Below, one piece after another: positions 12,152-24,700 of a stretch of DNA of 64,000 nucleotides; position 1 is the first letter of the stretch; every line of letters begins with the position of its first letter. Location: assembly GCA_963930775.1 (NCBI GenBank), contig OZ005705.1, forward strand, positions 4,526,001 to 4,590,000. Reading direction: 5' to 3'. The DNA comes from Cliona cf. orientalis (Eukaryota; Porifera; Demospongiae; Clionaida; Clionaidae). Both the position numbers and the translations under genes were made by a program. Under the pieces are notes generated by a model, which saw only the letters and a list, made by a program, of their open reading frames with translations, had not been told where the DNA came from and searched no databases.

Positions 12152-15100
12152 TTTTCCTCTTTTCTTCTTTATGTCTTTCTTTTTGGTGGGGAAGCTGGGT
12201 GTTTTGAGGGGGAAGCTTCCCCTCCCACCCCCCCCCCCCCCACTGGATGAAACCCTGATTATACACCATAAAGAAACATTAGTATGCACGTTGTGAATCA
12301 GTCAAAATGGGCCTCTTGAAAAATTCATGTGATTTTTTTCATGTATTCAATGTCTTATGCATTACAATGTATGGCGTGATATTATGTGATCACCGCTTGA
12401 CTAGTATAATTTGCATAAATAAAATTTGTGCATACAAATGTCACAGTACAGTGTAGTCCACCTAATTCGAATCCGCATACCACGAATTTTCTTCTAATTC
12501 AAAGTCTTTCCAATTTCCCATATAGAGCTATAATACATACCGTACTTAATCTAATACTACGTATGGAAAAAAAATAAGTTCAATTTTGAAAAACGTGCGT
12601 TTTTCTGGTAAAGGTCGTCAATCGCTCCATATATAAACATAAGAATTCGTAAAATTCTAATTTCTCAAATTGGATCATGCGTTGTATTCGATTAACTACG
12701 GTAAATTCGAAATGTCATTTTTGTTTAATTAGAAGAAGCACAAGGTCTCGTATACGGACATGTACATAATATTATAGTATACGGAACATAGATCACGTGG
12801 GCACCACATGGCTGCAGCTGAGTGCAACTGCACTAGCCAAAAGTAGCTATATCTAGCAGTATCAGGCTCTAAACTGTTAACTTAACTTAAAAGAAAGCTA
12901 GAAATAGTAGAGTGGACAGTCTGCCTCCAGAGAAGAAGAAAAAGGTTGTTGCATCTAAATATGTAAAGATTATTATTATGTGTGGTCGCTATTATCCCTT
13001 TAATTCAAAATTATCATTCATATGAGCAAAATTCGAATCAAGTGGATATTGCTGTAATTCAAATTTTCCTTTAATTCAAATTATTTGGGTGGATTTGTAA
13101 ATTCGAATTAAGTGGACTACACTGTATATGCAAACTACACGCACATATGTATATGAAATTAATGTTCATGTAGAGTGACATATGTTACAATACCGCTTCA
13201 GTAATGTCATACAATATATAGTATGTACTCTTGGGATATAAACTGTGTTCAACTACAGCACACATCTAGGTAGCTATAGGATACAGAATGATTGTAACAC
13301 CCCATAAACCAAGCCTTCAAAGAACACTATTATTTTATTATTATTCAAGCATGGAGTACATTGCACCTGATATAGAGTTCTTCTAAGTGTGTGCTGAAAG
13401 TCTTCCCCTGTGAGTAGAGCCATATAGCATACTCTGCCATCACTGCCGCTGCACTGATGCCATCTTTGTCCAGTACCGTAGTTCCAAACATGAACCCAAT
13501 AGCCTCCTCATAAGCAAAGAGCACATCGTGACCCTGCTTCATCAGTTGATGAGCTCTGTTACCCATCCACTTGAAACCAGTCAATGTCTCCTGTTGGGAG
13601 TGGGAGAGGGGGACAGAGCAGGATGTCAACAACCAACACATTTTGTATGGAAGTGAATAATCATGTGAAATTTAATGATAGCAGCAATGAACAATCCTCC
13701 TTCGCCAGCTTGGCACTGGTGCTTATATTATGATGCCCTCCTGACCACAGGGACTAAAAGGGACAGACTAGTCACTACATGTAGGAAATTTGGTATCAGA
13801 AGCCAGTGCAAATATATATACACCAAACCCAATTGAATAGGACCTATGGAAATATGGGTGTGAATGAAGAGCCTGATGATTGGAACGTACTTCAAATTGA
13901 AATCCCTCCACGTTACCCATAGACTGGATGAACTTGGAAGATACTGTACTTGCCAACATGTACACTTTAGAACCTGCAGCATTGGATGATCACATTAAGT
14001 CACTACATGCACAAAAACAAAGCATGACGGTGATACTCACATGTGATGCATATGCACAACATATTGCAGCCACATGGTATACACTATTCACATGCTATGC
14101 TGCCTGTCAACATGAAACGTACATACATAGGTAGCTACAATGTACATACCATCAAAATTGGGATGTCTCTCTTTGTAGTTCTTGAAGGCCCACCATGAAA
14201 GCATAGCACCCAACTCATTGCCACTGAAGATCTTCCACTTGGTGGTGGTGGGATTTTTCTCTGCCAAGGCCAGACGGTCCGCATCAGGATCAGTGGCTAG
14301 GATCAGGGGACTGCCATTAGCATCAGCAGTCAGCATGGCCAGGTCCTAGTGTACATGTATGTATGTTTGTGATATGATAATAGTATGTCAAGTATCCACC
14401 AACCACACCCCACAATGCGAGTTAGTATGATAGGTATGAGACATTCAGTACTAAGGAAAACCATACAATGGGAAATTCTAAATTTCATGGTTTTAGCAGA
14501 TAATAGACGCTACAGACCAGCATGGGTTCGATCACCAAGTTGGTTCATGTTGAAGTATACTTTAGAATTGTTGAACCACATTCCCAATTAGCTTTCCCTT
14601 GCTCTTGGCTTAGTCACTGAGAAAATCTCTCTTTACAGCTAGCAAGAATTTCATATAATCACTAAAGTATGCTATTACATGTACATGCAACTAGAGAAAC
14701 ATATAATATTATCCAGAAAATCAATACAGCAACATGCACATTATACTCACTGTTGATGGCTCACCAAAGCACTCTTTCCTTCTTCTGGGTTTGGAAACTT
14801 GACAGTGGGAAACTCTGGATCAGGCTGCATTTGCTCTGTCACAGGTATGAGCTCTGGAAGATTGAACACCTCGAAAGCTCTTACAACAGCCTCTCCTCCC
14901 ACTCCATGCATGGGAGAAAATGTGAACCTCAGATCAGTATTGCGATTCTCTGATGACCTGGACAAGGGAAGAGGCTGTTCACCTTCCAGCAGTCGCCACA
15001 CCGACATCATATCCATACTAGATCATATTACCGTACCCTTGCAAAAGAGGGCCCATGGGCGGTGCATCTTACATTGGGCCAAGATTGGGGGGGGGGGGGC

Positions 15101-18100
15101 CATATTCGAGGTATCAGTATCGCGCGAAAGAGCGCCCAGGTAAGTTACCAATACTATCTTCATATTTTGAATAGTAGCAGCGGCTACTATTGATTTCAGC
15201 CTTATTTAAGCATGGTTACCAATCCAGAGCAATGGCGGCTGCGATACTTCACTGTATCATTGACTGCAGCTGCATTAAGGTTATGGGATAGTGTTCCGCC
15301 CACGCATGGTCAAAGTTCACATGAATAATAAATGAGACAGTTATATTCCAGTTTTTGTCCACGTTCTTTGCACAGTCAAGGCACAGGTAAGTAGCTCTCC
15401 TGATGCCTGCCCCATGGTCCACAAAAACGAAAAGCAAACCTGCCAAGCGCGGATAAGTTTTGCAATTTCCTGCGTCAGTTTTTACCAAGGTAAACAGCCT
15501 CTATATAATGATATACAAACGAAACGATAGCTTACGAGCCTCTACAGGGCCAGGTATAGCGTTTGAACTCTATCGAGTTACACGAACAGAAAGCGAACAT
15601 AAAAACTTACTGCTCAGCTGCCATGTGACTCGCTTAATGGCGGCCCTCCAGGACAAAACCTTGTCTGACGACTCACCATCCTAGAGTTTTCGAAAAAGCG
15701 CTATACCTGGCCCTGCTCTGATCGATGGACTAGCGTGAACAACAGCGAAGTCAGTTTGTTGGAGTCTCTGGTTTTCAAAATTTGACGCAGGAACTTGGAC
15801 TTTGTTTGCATCTGGAAAATGGTCGACGTTCGTTCGCATTCCCAACTAAACCGCATTAAAACATACGTGAATTGTGTCCATGCGCAATCATTTATAAATT
15901 GCGCGTCGAATACTATCCCGTAACCTTAAGTGGGCGTGGTTACGATCGGTAGCCATGCACGATCGTTAATTTGTGCTGAAACGTGGCACAAAGCTAGCTA
16001 GGCTTAGTTTTATTGCTGTTTAGCAGGTTACTTGTCGATCTTACATAGATTATTCGAAGTTCAGTCCTCATGAACCAGCCATTTGAGCTGCGTTTTCAAG
16101 GGCAGCTACACATGGGCGCATATTCGAGTAAACACTAGACCTTAGCAGGAAATTGAGCCCAAAGTGGGGGGTGGGCCGACATTCCGTAGTGGGCCCACTT
16201 TCGTGAGGGTACGGTATTATTATTAAGAGCCCAGCAACATTCATCTACCCTCCACTTAATTCCAACATTATTAAAAGACAGGGGAAAGGGGGATGTCGCA
16301 ACAAGCAACATGTTCCCCCCTACGCCCCCAGATCTCTAAAAAATGCATACAGTACTGATACATCACATTTCTGTATATGAAACCTTGTAAGATGATATGC
16401 CATTGCTAACCGTATATCATTGCACTAGCCTCGATCCTTTCCAGGAGTAGCCTGGGGATGAGACTATCAATGCATGGTGTAGTCTAGTACTAACAGCTGG
16501 CCACCCACACTGTAAAATTTCTAGATCAGCCCCTGGGGTAGGGGGAGGAGGGAGTTTATTACAAGTCCATGCTTGAGGTAGATGTGTCACTAGATACACG
16601 TACCACTGCATGCTTGCAGGGCTGATTTTTGATCACAAGATATCAGCCACAATGTACCTGAAACAATACTCCTTGAGATCTGAGAAGTAGGCATCCATAG
16701 TGCCCAATGCCAGCGGATCAATGACATTAGGATTATTATTATTGAGAATGCTTGTATCCCAGGAAGTAGACCAGGGAATCGACTGGGCACTGATGTGACT
16801 GGATATACCACTGTCATGAGGAGGGATGATCTGAAATGTACGGTGAAATATACAGACAGAAATAAGTTTCACCCAATTCCAGCTTCGCAGCTTACAAGCT
16901 AAGGCCTACCTGAGCTCCATTATCCCAAAAGACTTTGTAGCCATTGTCCTCCTTTGGGTTGTGAGATGCTGTCACTTGTACCCCAGCAATAGCACGGTGC
17001 ACCTTAATGCAGTATGGCTGTATAGGTGTGTTCACAGTGAACTAATGATATACAGTATAAGCAAGGGTCTATAAGCCCTTGGTATAAGGCAATGCACTTA
17101 CATTATAAGGTGTTGGGGTGTGCTGGGAGAATAAGTAAACTTTGAACCCCTTGTTGAGAAACACGGCAGCAGCTAGCTGAGCAAATCTATCATTATAATC
17201 ACAAAAGGAAAATTAAATTACTTCTTGGTACCATAAATGGCAGTAATCATGTCACTCGAGCCAAGTACTGATATGCACTGGTCTCTACCATCACTAATAA
17301 GACTCAGCAGAAAATTTTTTGCAAGATGCAATACCTGAGGCTATTATGGCGAGCATCATACCCAACAATAACTCCTCTCACTCTTGCAGCATCCTCACCA
17401 AACTGCTCCACAAGATAACAGGCCAGTCCCTGAAGCAAAGCAATAGATAGTCACTGGTACATGTATAATATACGTACACAGACTCAGGGTAAGAATTGTA
17501 AAGGAGGCCTAACCTGAGTAGTTTGAATGACAGTGAGATCATTCATCCTACAAAATCCCGCCCCCATCCTAGCACGGAGACCTGCATTGAAAGAACAACG
17601 CATCAGCTACACAAGGAACATTCATTCTAAGTTTTGGTTTCAATTGTCCATTCAGCCATTACATAGGGCACAAGATACTTACGCATGGGCATTGCATCAT
17701 GCACAAACATTTAATTTTGAAACAGCACTGGAATGATTGCATCATAATTATGTTTTATATGATTCAATGCTGGATTAGCTGTCCTGAAATACTTACCAGC
17801 TGTTCCAAAAACCATTCTCTTTCCAAGCAACTGCATCAATTGTTCCTCATTCCCTTCCTCTGCCAAAGCTTCTACTTCACCACGTGTTTTCAAGTTCTAT
17901 AGTAGTGAAGAATACATATCAGACTCAGGGGCGTAGGAAGATGGTTTGGTAAAGGGGGCTCTACAGATCTATAGGCAAGGGCAGTATGATCAGTGTGTAT
18001 AAAATTGAGTCTAGCTATGTAACTATCAGAAAACATAGGACGCACCAGCCCCCGGAGCCCCCATGGTTCCTACGCCTATGTCAATGACAGTCTACATGCA

Positions 18101-18872
18101 CTCAACAGAAACACAAGGTAGTACAGTAGGTGATCTATCTCAATAGTGGTATTAGGCTGGATAAACTAAATTCAGTCTATCGTCACAATTTTTTTTTTTG
18201 ACTTTGCATATGGACAGGTGGTCATTATTCAGATTTCATAGTGAGTTCTAGAACCACCCTCCAACTGCAGCACTTGAGGCAAGTGCTATTCTTTGAGATA
18301 TCTACATGGGCGGTGACAATAAACTGCGTATTCGGTTTACCTCGCCTTTAGGCTTCTAATACCTGAGGGGATGGTTTCCAACACCAGGAACCTCCCTTAT
18401 TCAATTGCACGGAATATTTGTACTCACCCATACCCTCTTCTGCATGATAGAACTACCCCCCCCCCCTCATTTAATAGTATTTCACAAAGCAACAGATACT
18501 TGTATATGATATATACATACTCAAGCACAGAAACACCAGTCTGTCGGATTTCATGCTCTACTGGTGCTTTCTTAGTCTAATTATTAAACTTGTTTAATAC
18601 AGGACGTGACAAATTATAGTACTGCCACCATATTACTCTAAATTTCTTTAGCTTGAGGGATTTGGGAAATAAGATAATCCCGGGAAAGGCTGTTAATTCA
18701 ATACTAGCAGAAATGGCCACGTGTCTATCAAATACACAGAAGGTGCTGAAGACATACAGCTGCAGGTATAGTTTACTGAGGTACCTACCATATCCAACTT
18801 GAGCCATTCCTCCACCAGAGAGTAAATTTTGGATGTCAAATTCCACTTCTTCTCTCGACCATGCCCATTCAT
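10865..18872 (-). CDS. PGM2: Phosphoglucomutase-2 / phosphopentomutase (15 coding exons)
   Basis: Cytosolic alpha-D-phosphohexomutase of the PGM2 type, interconverting ribose-1-P and ribose-5-P (and glucose phosphates). Exons in order: 18872-18789, 17896-17797, 17581-17514, 17429-17335, 17186-17102, 17017-16910, 16830-16658, 14957-14765, 14345-14150, 13964-13891, 13590-13367, 11852-11759, 11679-11590, 11484-11351, 10970-10865. All are GT-AG, all phases close, total 1824 nt (607 aa; the family is about 612). Catalytic serine loop TASHNP (Ser162), metal loop DPDADR (Asp321/323/325), sugar loop GFKWMGNRA with EEAIGF, and phosphate loop RTSGTEPK (552-559) are all intact. Exon 1 (MNGHGREKKW...) is the least certain; it was chosen because LVEEWLKLDM aligns with the family N-terminus. 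Introns 7 and 11 carry transposons. PGM2L1 is an alternative paralogue name. Confidence 0.95.
11871..12259. mobile_element. TIR element (MITE) with TC and C microsatellites
   Basis: ATCAGGGTTTCATCCAG at the left and CTGGATGAAACCCTGAT at the right are complementary. Inside are a long TC tract (about 12120-12150) and a C run of about 14 bases (12228-12241). It lies in PGM2 intron 11. Open frames here are low-complexity artefacts. Confidence 0.6.
12447..13126. mobile_element. TA-flanked mariner/pogo-type MITE
   Basis: The ends read TA-CAGTGTAGTCCACCTAATT and the complement of CAGTGTAGTCCACTTAATTC before TA, so the inverted repeats are at least 25 bp with a few mismatches. CAGT-type ends with a TA duplication are typical of Tc1/mariner and pogo elements. 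No transposase ORF. Part of the interior (about 12538-12708) recurs at 53083-53294. Confidence 0.75.
15029..16216. mobile_element. TA-flanked TIR element, copy 2, split by a nested insertion
   Basis: Inverted sister of 4273-4806: it starts TA-CCGTACCC and ends GGGTACGG-TA, with the interior matching copy 1 in reverse complement. It is longer only because 15279-15925 is inserted at a TTAA. It occupies PGM2 intron 7 (14958-16657). Confidence 0.8.
15279..15925. mobile_element. 647 bp TTAA-flanked TIR element nested in the MITE
   Basis: TTAA stands at 15275-15278 and 15926-15929. The ends GGTTATGGGATAGT and ACTATCCCGTAACC form imperfect inverted repeats. Copy 1 of the host MITE has a single TTAA at the matching point (4549-4552), which is direct empty-site evidence. 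TTAA duplications are typical of piggyBac and Kolobok. There is a second internal inverted repeat (GGGCCAGGTATAGCG / CGCTATACCTGGCCC). No transposase ORF is visible. Confidence 0.8.
17928..18079. mobile_element. Short TIR remnant
   Basis: GGGGCGTAGGAAGA on the left and GTTCCTACGCCTA on the right are imperfect complements, with a purine-rich interior. It lies in PGM2 intron 1. Probably an old MITE. Confidence 0.45.
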
Positions 18873-19064
18873 CTTTCTCTTGCTTGCTGAAACGGGTGCC
18901 AGACTGTGTCTTCGATCTCACGCTCGAAATACTAAATACACAAATCTTCACATGCATAGCACATGGAGAACCCATACATGCATAGTATAGTACTACGTGT
19001 TTGTTTATGGTTTACGTTACCTGTAGCTGTATTGCGTACATATAATAACATGACGTACTTGCGT

Positions 19065-19792
19065 TTAATTGGGGCGAGCCTGAGCGAGCCCATAGACGAG
19101 ACAAACGCTCGCAATCCATATATTATGTTTATTATTATTATTTTATATGTATGGTACGTCCGTCACGCGCGAACCGCCATAGACATTGTACAGCGCTGCG
19201 CGGTATATTTCAAAAGGCCGCATGAAAACATTTGCGTCAGCATAGTCACGTGTTTTTTTTGACACATTGAATTATTTCAAAGGCCACTTTTAATATTACG
19301 ACTATACTTGTTCTTTGCTACTGTTTTAGTATGAGTTCTACTAACACTCAATCTGCTGAAGCGAAGAGAGAGAAAAGGCTTCAAAGAAGGCGCGAAAGAG
19401 AGAGAGCGCATCGTGCGCCGTACAGAAGCAAGCAGAAGGCTCCAAAGGAGGACATTCTGAGCGAGATAGAGCCTGTCATCAGCTCAATAGCGCAAGGACC
19501 AGCTAAGAATACGATAAAGATAGACTAGACGTACTGCTCACTGATGACTCTGGTAAAACTTTGTATTGACTGTCGGTACTGAAGGATGGAAGGGGACTAT
19601 CATGCAGCTGTAGACCTACAGGCCTACACGGCACTATGAGACTGTCTGTCATTGTTTGCTTGGATCTGTACCAGTAGTCTTAAAGATTTATCGTGCTATG
19701 GCTTTATTAAAGTTTTCGAGTAGCAGCTACTGACAGAGACTTTCAGAGGCTCAGCTCAGGCTCGCCCCAAACAGGCCCTGCATGTCACTAGT
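19065..19792 (+). mobile_element. 0.73 kb TIR element, copy B
   Basis: Inverted, nearly identical partner of 1451-2179. The terminal repeats TTGGGGCGAGCCTGAGCGAG (about 19069) and GCTCAGGCTCGCCCCAA (about 19754-19770) are both present. It lies just upstream of the first PGM2 coding exon, so it may overlap that gene's 5' UTR or promoter. Confidence 0.75.
19331..19528 (+). CDS. 65-codon basic protein inside element copy B
   Basis: Its protein sequence is identical to the ORF at 1715-1912 (minus). The start follows a T-rich stretch and a TTTTAGT that resembles a splice acceptor, so it could also be read as an exon. Composition: serine/threonine-rich N-terminus, a strongly basic block (RRRERERAHR), then KAPKEDILSEIEP. 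Identity of the protein in two copies could mean recent duplication rather than selection. No family is recognised with confidence; basic repeats of this style occur next to replication-type transposon proteins in sponges and cnidarians (recollection, weak). Confidence 0.4.
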   Translation: MSSTNTQSAEAKREKRLQRRRERERAHRAPYRSKQKAPKEDILSEIEPVISSIAQGPAKNTIKID

Positions 19793-19795
19793 ATA

Positions 19796-19986
19796 TACCG
19801 TAGATCGGGAAATTGTTACCGTTAAAAATTTTTCGCCAGTTGCTTAGGTGGCGAAAATTAAACGCGCGAAATATTTGAGTAATGTATGACGACCTATACC
19901 AAGTTCAGCCTGGCGGCGAAAATTAGACTACACGAAAAATTTACAAGTGAAATATTTTACTGGCGAAAATATCCCGATCTACGGTA
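19796..19986. mobile_element. 191 bp MITE
   Basis: TACCGTAGATCGGGA at the left and TCCCGATCTACGGTA at the right are exact complements. The interior repeats GGCGAAAATTA-like words in both orientations. It abuts copy B almost directly (4 bp away). Confidence 0.75.
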
Positions 19987-20278
19987 CTAGTATAGTATAT
20001 TTAGAATATAGTTGTAACAAATACTGTGATCTGATTGGACACTCAGAGGTCTCTATTTCTCATAGAGACCTACAAGTTTTCATAGAGACCTACAAGTTCT
20101 CTTGTTGTATACTTAAGACTCATTCCCATAGACTCTGCAACAACAACATGACTGATGTTGCACAGGAAGTGATGTTGCATATGCAACATATTTTGCCCAA
20201 GGGTAAAATGCAGTCACTCCTATAGAAATAAGGTTGAAATGCCCTCATGTTTTTGCCAGAAGGGAAATACAACAAGTC

Positions 20279-20412
20279 AGTTATTACCCAAGAAATGGTG
20301 CAACATGGGTTAGTTGCCCTCGGGTTGATGTTTCACTCGGGCTACGCCCTCGTGACAACATCCAACCCTTGTGCAACATAACCCATGTTGCACCATTTCT
20401 TAGGTAATAACT
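20279..20412. repeat. Long foldback palindrome
   Basis: The arm starting AGTTATTACCCAAGAAATGG (20279) pairs with the arm ending at 20412 over about 34 bp with one mismatch. The loop holds a second palindromic core (CACTCGGGCTACGCCCTCGTG). Just outside, CATAGAGACCTACAAGT is repeated at about 20060, 20080, 20418 and 20437. Confidence 0.7.
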
Positions 20413-20541
20413 ATTACATAGAGACCTACAAGTTTCATAGAGACCTACAAGTATAGCCAAGGGCAAAGAAAGATGCACATTGCAACAGTAGCCTAGTCCT
20501 CAGGTCAACTACCACGGTTACAGTTGCTATATTCTAAATCA

Positions 20542-20682
20542 GTTAGAGACCTCGTCCAATGGTCTCTACGCTTTTAAGAGACCCTCAGGCCCTTAGTAGC
20601 ACCCTCGCTTCGCTCGGGATGCTACAGCCTCGGGCCTTCGGGTCTCTTAAAATGCGTAGAGACCTTGGACTTGGTCTCTAAC
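20542..20682. repeat. Foldback repeat with GAGACC arms
   Basis: GTTAGAGACC...GGTCTCTACG at the left pairs with CGTAGAGACC...GGTCTCTAAC at the right. A central hairpin (CCTCGCTTCGCTCGGGATG) carries the CTTCGCT core seen at 644-673 and 62514-62544. It probably belongs to the same foldback family as its neighbour. Confidence 0.65.
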
Positions 20683-20739
20683 TATTATATAGTACATGCA
20701 CTAACGCAAGTACGTCATGCGATAATAATATGCATGCAT

Positions 20740-21728
20740 TGCATATCGCATGCATATAATATGCATTGTGCATGTATATAATATATATTATACGTACGTA
20801 CGTACGTATGTACTATATGTATATGTGCGCACACGGACGCGCACGCCCACGCAAAGGGCACCATGCACGTGCACGTACGTGCGTTGAATTCGACAGATCA
20901 CATGATTACACACCCACAAATTCACGTGATTATCACGTAAACAACAACTTCACAATTACAAAGCTGAAGTCGAAGAAGCAGGGATATGGCTCAAAGGAGA
21001 TAACACTAGTTTAACTGATTTGGGTGAGTGCTTCCTTTTGCCTGTGCTTAGTATTATGATAATTGCTTTGAATGTATTGTAAAGCGCTAAGAAAACGTCT
21101 AATAGTGCTGTGCTTGGGCTGTGTATTGAATTTTCAGTCAATCAAGTCCAAAACTTAGTCTCAAAAAGATGAGGACTTTTCTTTTGCTGAATACGTATAC
21201 CCGGGCCAATAGACTATGTTGCCCTGTCCTGACCCTAAAGACAAAGTTCTTGTGACATCTATATCATGCATAGGCAGGCAGCAAGGAAGTGGTCCACCCT
21301 TTCAACATACCATGACCACTTTTGTTTCGAGACATCAAATTTATTTCTACCATATTGCTTTATTACCAAATTTCGGGCTCTTTGTTAGAAATATTCTTAC
21401 AAAAGATATGGTCTGGACTGACATGCAATTACATCTAATTTTCTTTCCCACTCGGACTGGAAGCTTAAAAGTGTTTACTATACCATCATTCGTGATTTTT
21501 TCGTTGATAAAAATTTTCATTTTGCTCAAAGCGACAAAAATTAAATGGTTTACTTGTGACTAACTTATACAGCGAATATAATATGGCACGCGTTTGCGGT
21601 AATTATGGGAAATCCACATGTTTTATCAACCAAATTTGCTAAGTTTCTGGCTTATCCATTTTGCTTTGTTTAGGGTCATTATGAGGTTAACGTTGACATC
21701 AACCAAAGTTGTCAAGTGACGTGACGTA
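20740..21728. other. Intergenic spacer upstream of the grainyhead-like gene
   Basis: 20740-20880 alternates purine and pyrimidine (ACGT, GCGC and ATAT tracts) and could adopt Z-form or cruciform structures. About 20940-21022 ends before a GGTGAGTG that could be a splice donor, so an untranslated first exon is possible. Nothing else is recognised. Confidence 0.3.
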
Positions 21729-24700
21729 ATGTCAGCTAAGAGGTGAGTTGTTTAAATGCATATTGCAATTTCCGTAAAGGTTGTTGAACTAGTTTCATTC
21801 CATAAGGAATATTGTTTTGTTGATGAAATGGAAATCCTTATTTTTGTATAAAGAAAAGCAGAGGCTGCTGCACTTACACTCTATTAGGGTGCCTCTTATT
21901 CTTATAAGAACATTTGAAATGGAGTCCATTATGTTATGCTAACCGCTCCTTATAGAGCCCTCTTCATGTGCATGTACCTAGCCATGTATAATTCATGCTC
22001 TATGTGAATATGAGCCTACTGTATTGTCTCCATTTGAGTGCTTGGCACTTTTTCCTTTGCTATCTTTCCTGTTGCGTGTCCTCTATAATCCTGGGTGTTT
22101 GCCGTGTCCCTGTACCACCCAGGAACTTCTTATATGTTGACAGCTAGGTAGACGATTTATAAGAGTAATTAGCCTGCCTGGTTCTTGCCCACAGTCCTTT
22201 ATGGGTTTCTGTGGGTGTCGTGGTTACCCTTCCAAAGTCTGATGGTGGCTTGTTTCATCCTCAGTGATACTGTGGTTTGAAGAAGTTCTCAGTATAGGAA
22301 GATCGTTTGTAAACAATAGTAGTATCATGCATGTACGTACATTGTGATAGTTTGGAAGTCAGAAAGTATACCTTGCAGATTTGGTAGCCCCCATCAATCA
22401 TTGCAAATGTGCCCTTTTGTGTTTTGTACATGCACAGCATGTGTTTTAGGCTTATAAGCTAGCGGCCTCTCTTACCCAAGGAGGTAGCTATAGTAGCTGT
22501 ATGCTCTTATTTTATTGTTTTTGGGAAAGAGCTTGGGATTTCACTTGCAGACACCAATGAGAAGCTCTGTGTCAGTGGAATCAGAGCCATTATGGCTTTC
22601 TGTGTTATTATAGTGACAAGTGTACTTACTACCTTATACTCCTAATTTGCTATTTAACCCACTTACAATTGTAGAGTGGCTAGGTATAGTCTGTAACTAT
22701 TGGGAATTGAGTACACCTACATGTAGGAAGTAAGAAGCTAGTGTAGCTACCAAATGAGGCAGCTTTCCTTGTTGTGTAAAATTCACAAACTGTGGGTGTG
22801 TCTGGGTAACATGCACACCATGGTATCAACTCTGCTATTCTAGCCCACCCTAGTGGAAGCAAACACTTACTGTCCAATTAAAAGCAATCGTTAGTTATTG
22901 CCTAGCAACTGCATGTAATCCACATCAAAGGAATTCCTTGCTTGATAAATAATTAGTAACATAATATTATGCAAACAAACAAGTGTATTCATTCCCGTAC
23001 TTATACATCCATGCAGTCCGACAGTTGGCACATGTCGCCATAACTCATATAGCAATAGCAACAGTATTCATTCTGTGAAGACCCAGCCGATCAATACTGA
23101 AAGTACAAGGAGACCTCTGACAAGAGAAGTGAGTATTAGAGTCTAATCCGCCAACATTTCTATACATGTGGTGACCCTGTACCGAACTTGCCAAATTCAA
23201 TTCCACGAATATTCTTATGCACAAAGGCAATTTAGGACCCAACCACCAATATTTCTGTTGGTTGATGCGATTCAGCACATACAGTTGCCAAGTTGCTTGT
23301 GCTCGTGCTTGTACTTGTATTTCTCCGTCCCTGCTTATCTTCCTCCTCCTCTCTCTCATCCATCCCAGCCAAGTGACCAGAGTCTCACTTCCAGCAGTGG
23401 TGAGCTATCTGTTGGGACCACTCCTAACTCTGCCAGTCTTCTCTCCACCAGCTACCCACCCTCAAAGAGTGGTGAAGCTCTACTCCACAGCCATTTAAAG
23501 AGAGGCAGCTCTCAGGACATTCCCATACATTCTCATTCAAACCACACCGCCTTGATGTCTCGTACAGACACTGAGGTATGTACCACACACCTACATATAT
23601 ACAACCAGTGCATGTAGTTGGCTGAACTTTTGCTTATCTGTGGGTGGTACTGGTTTCCTGTATCTCAGTTTTATTGGTATGAGTATACTGAATTGTGCAC
23701 ACCAAATACCTAAACCCATTTGAGCGATAGATATTTCAGCTTTGACTGGTCAAACTTCCAGCCACACTCTACCTCCATGACTATTAAATTTTGTGGCCTT
23801 AATCTGAATCACGGTATTCAAGTAAATGGCACACAGTACCGTGTGAGGTAACAAACAATGCTATACAACGAAAAATATTTTTCAGAGCGACAATTTTCTT
23901 ATATAGTCCATGTCATTACATGAGGGCATGGATACGCGTCTTGGATGCGCCCGGTTGTTATGAACGCACGGCGGGGGTGGAGAGAAAGTCTGCACTACAA
24001 GGCTCAGGATTGGTCAGAACTGTAGGGCCGTGTGCACAAAGTAGGGTGCCTCGGGCAATAGCTACAGCTATTCCATCTGCGCATGCGCACGGTACTAATG
24101 GGCAATCTTACCAGGCAGGATACTGTTTGTGCATGAACTACATCTATGTTTTGTGAGCACGTACTGTTAATAGATGATCATGCATTCTAACCACATTATC
24201 CCATGATTGTGACATTAAACATACTTGTAAGAGCAGAAATATTTTTCTACAATTATGTCACATTGCATGATATGTAGAACATGCCATAGATTGGGAATTT
24301 TTGTAACAAGTTGACATGTGTGGATCCCATCCATTAAATATCATGTTTTTGCTATGAATTATATACAGTATATTTTTGTGAATTTTTTATGCTGCTTATC
24401 ACACCAGTGAGGTGGTGATTCATCATGAAGCTAGTTTATTGCTTTGTTGATTCAACCACAGCCCTCAGTCACGATCCAATCCGATATTCAATCGTTTGAT
24501 AGCTGACTCAGAGAGCCGCTTTGTAAAACAATTTCGAGTAAGATACACTTATCTCTTCTTTCTTTTTCTAGTGTTTCATGCGCATCCATGGTAACCATGT
24601 CCACTGGTATCCAACTAATTTAGCTTTTGTTGGTGGCTCCACCCGTGATAAATACGACAAAATTTCCTGTGCACAAAAGATTTGTGATGTATGGTGTACA

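Larger units (their letters stand above)
19050..20718. repeat. 16 bp perfect inverted repeat enclosing a 1.67 kb repeat block
   Basis: ATGACGTACTTGCGTT at 19050-19065 is the exact complement of 20703-20718. Between them lie element copy B, a 191 bp MITE and two foldback repeats. The repeat may delimit a composite element or be a chance survivor of older ends. No ORF besides the small basic protein. Confidence 0.35.

Noticed and set aside
12030..12296. Overlapping open frames on both strands with Ser/Leu or Arg/Glu runs
   Set aside because: They are produced by a TC microsatellite inside a MITE.
22554..22604. Possible extra 5' exon of the grainyhead-like gene
   Set aside because: An acceptor is present but no good donor or conserved protein segment; phase closes without it.
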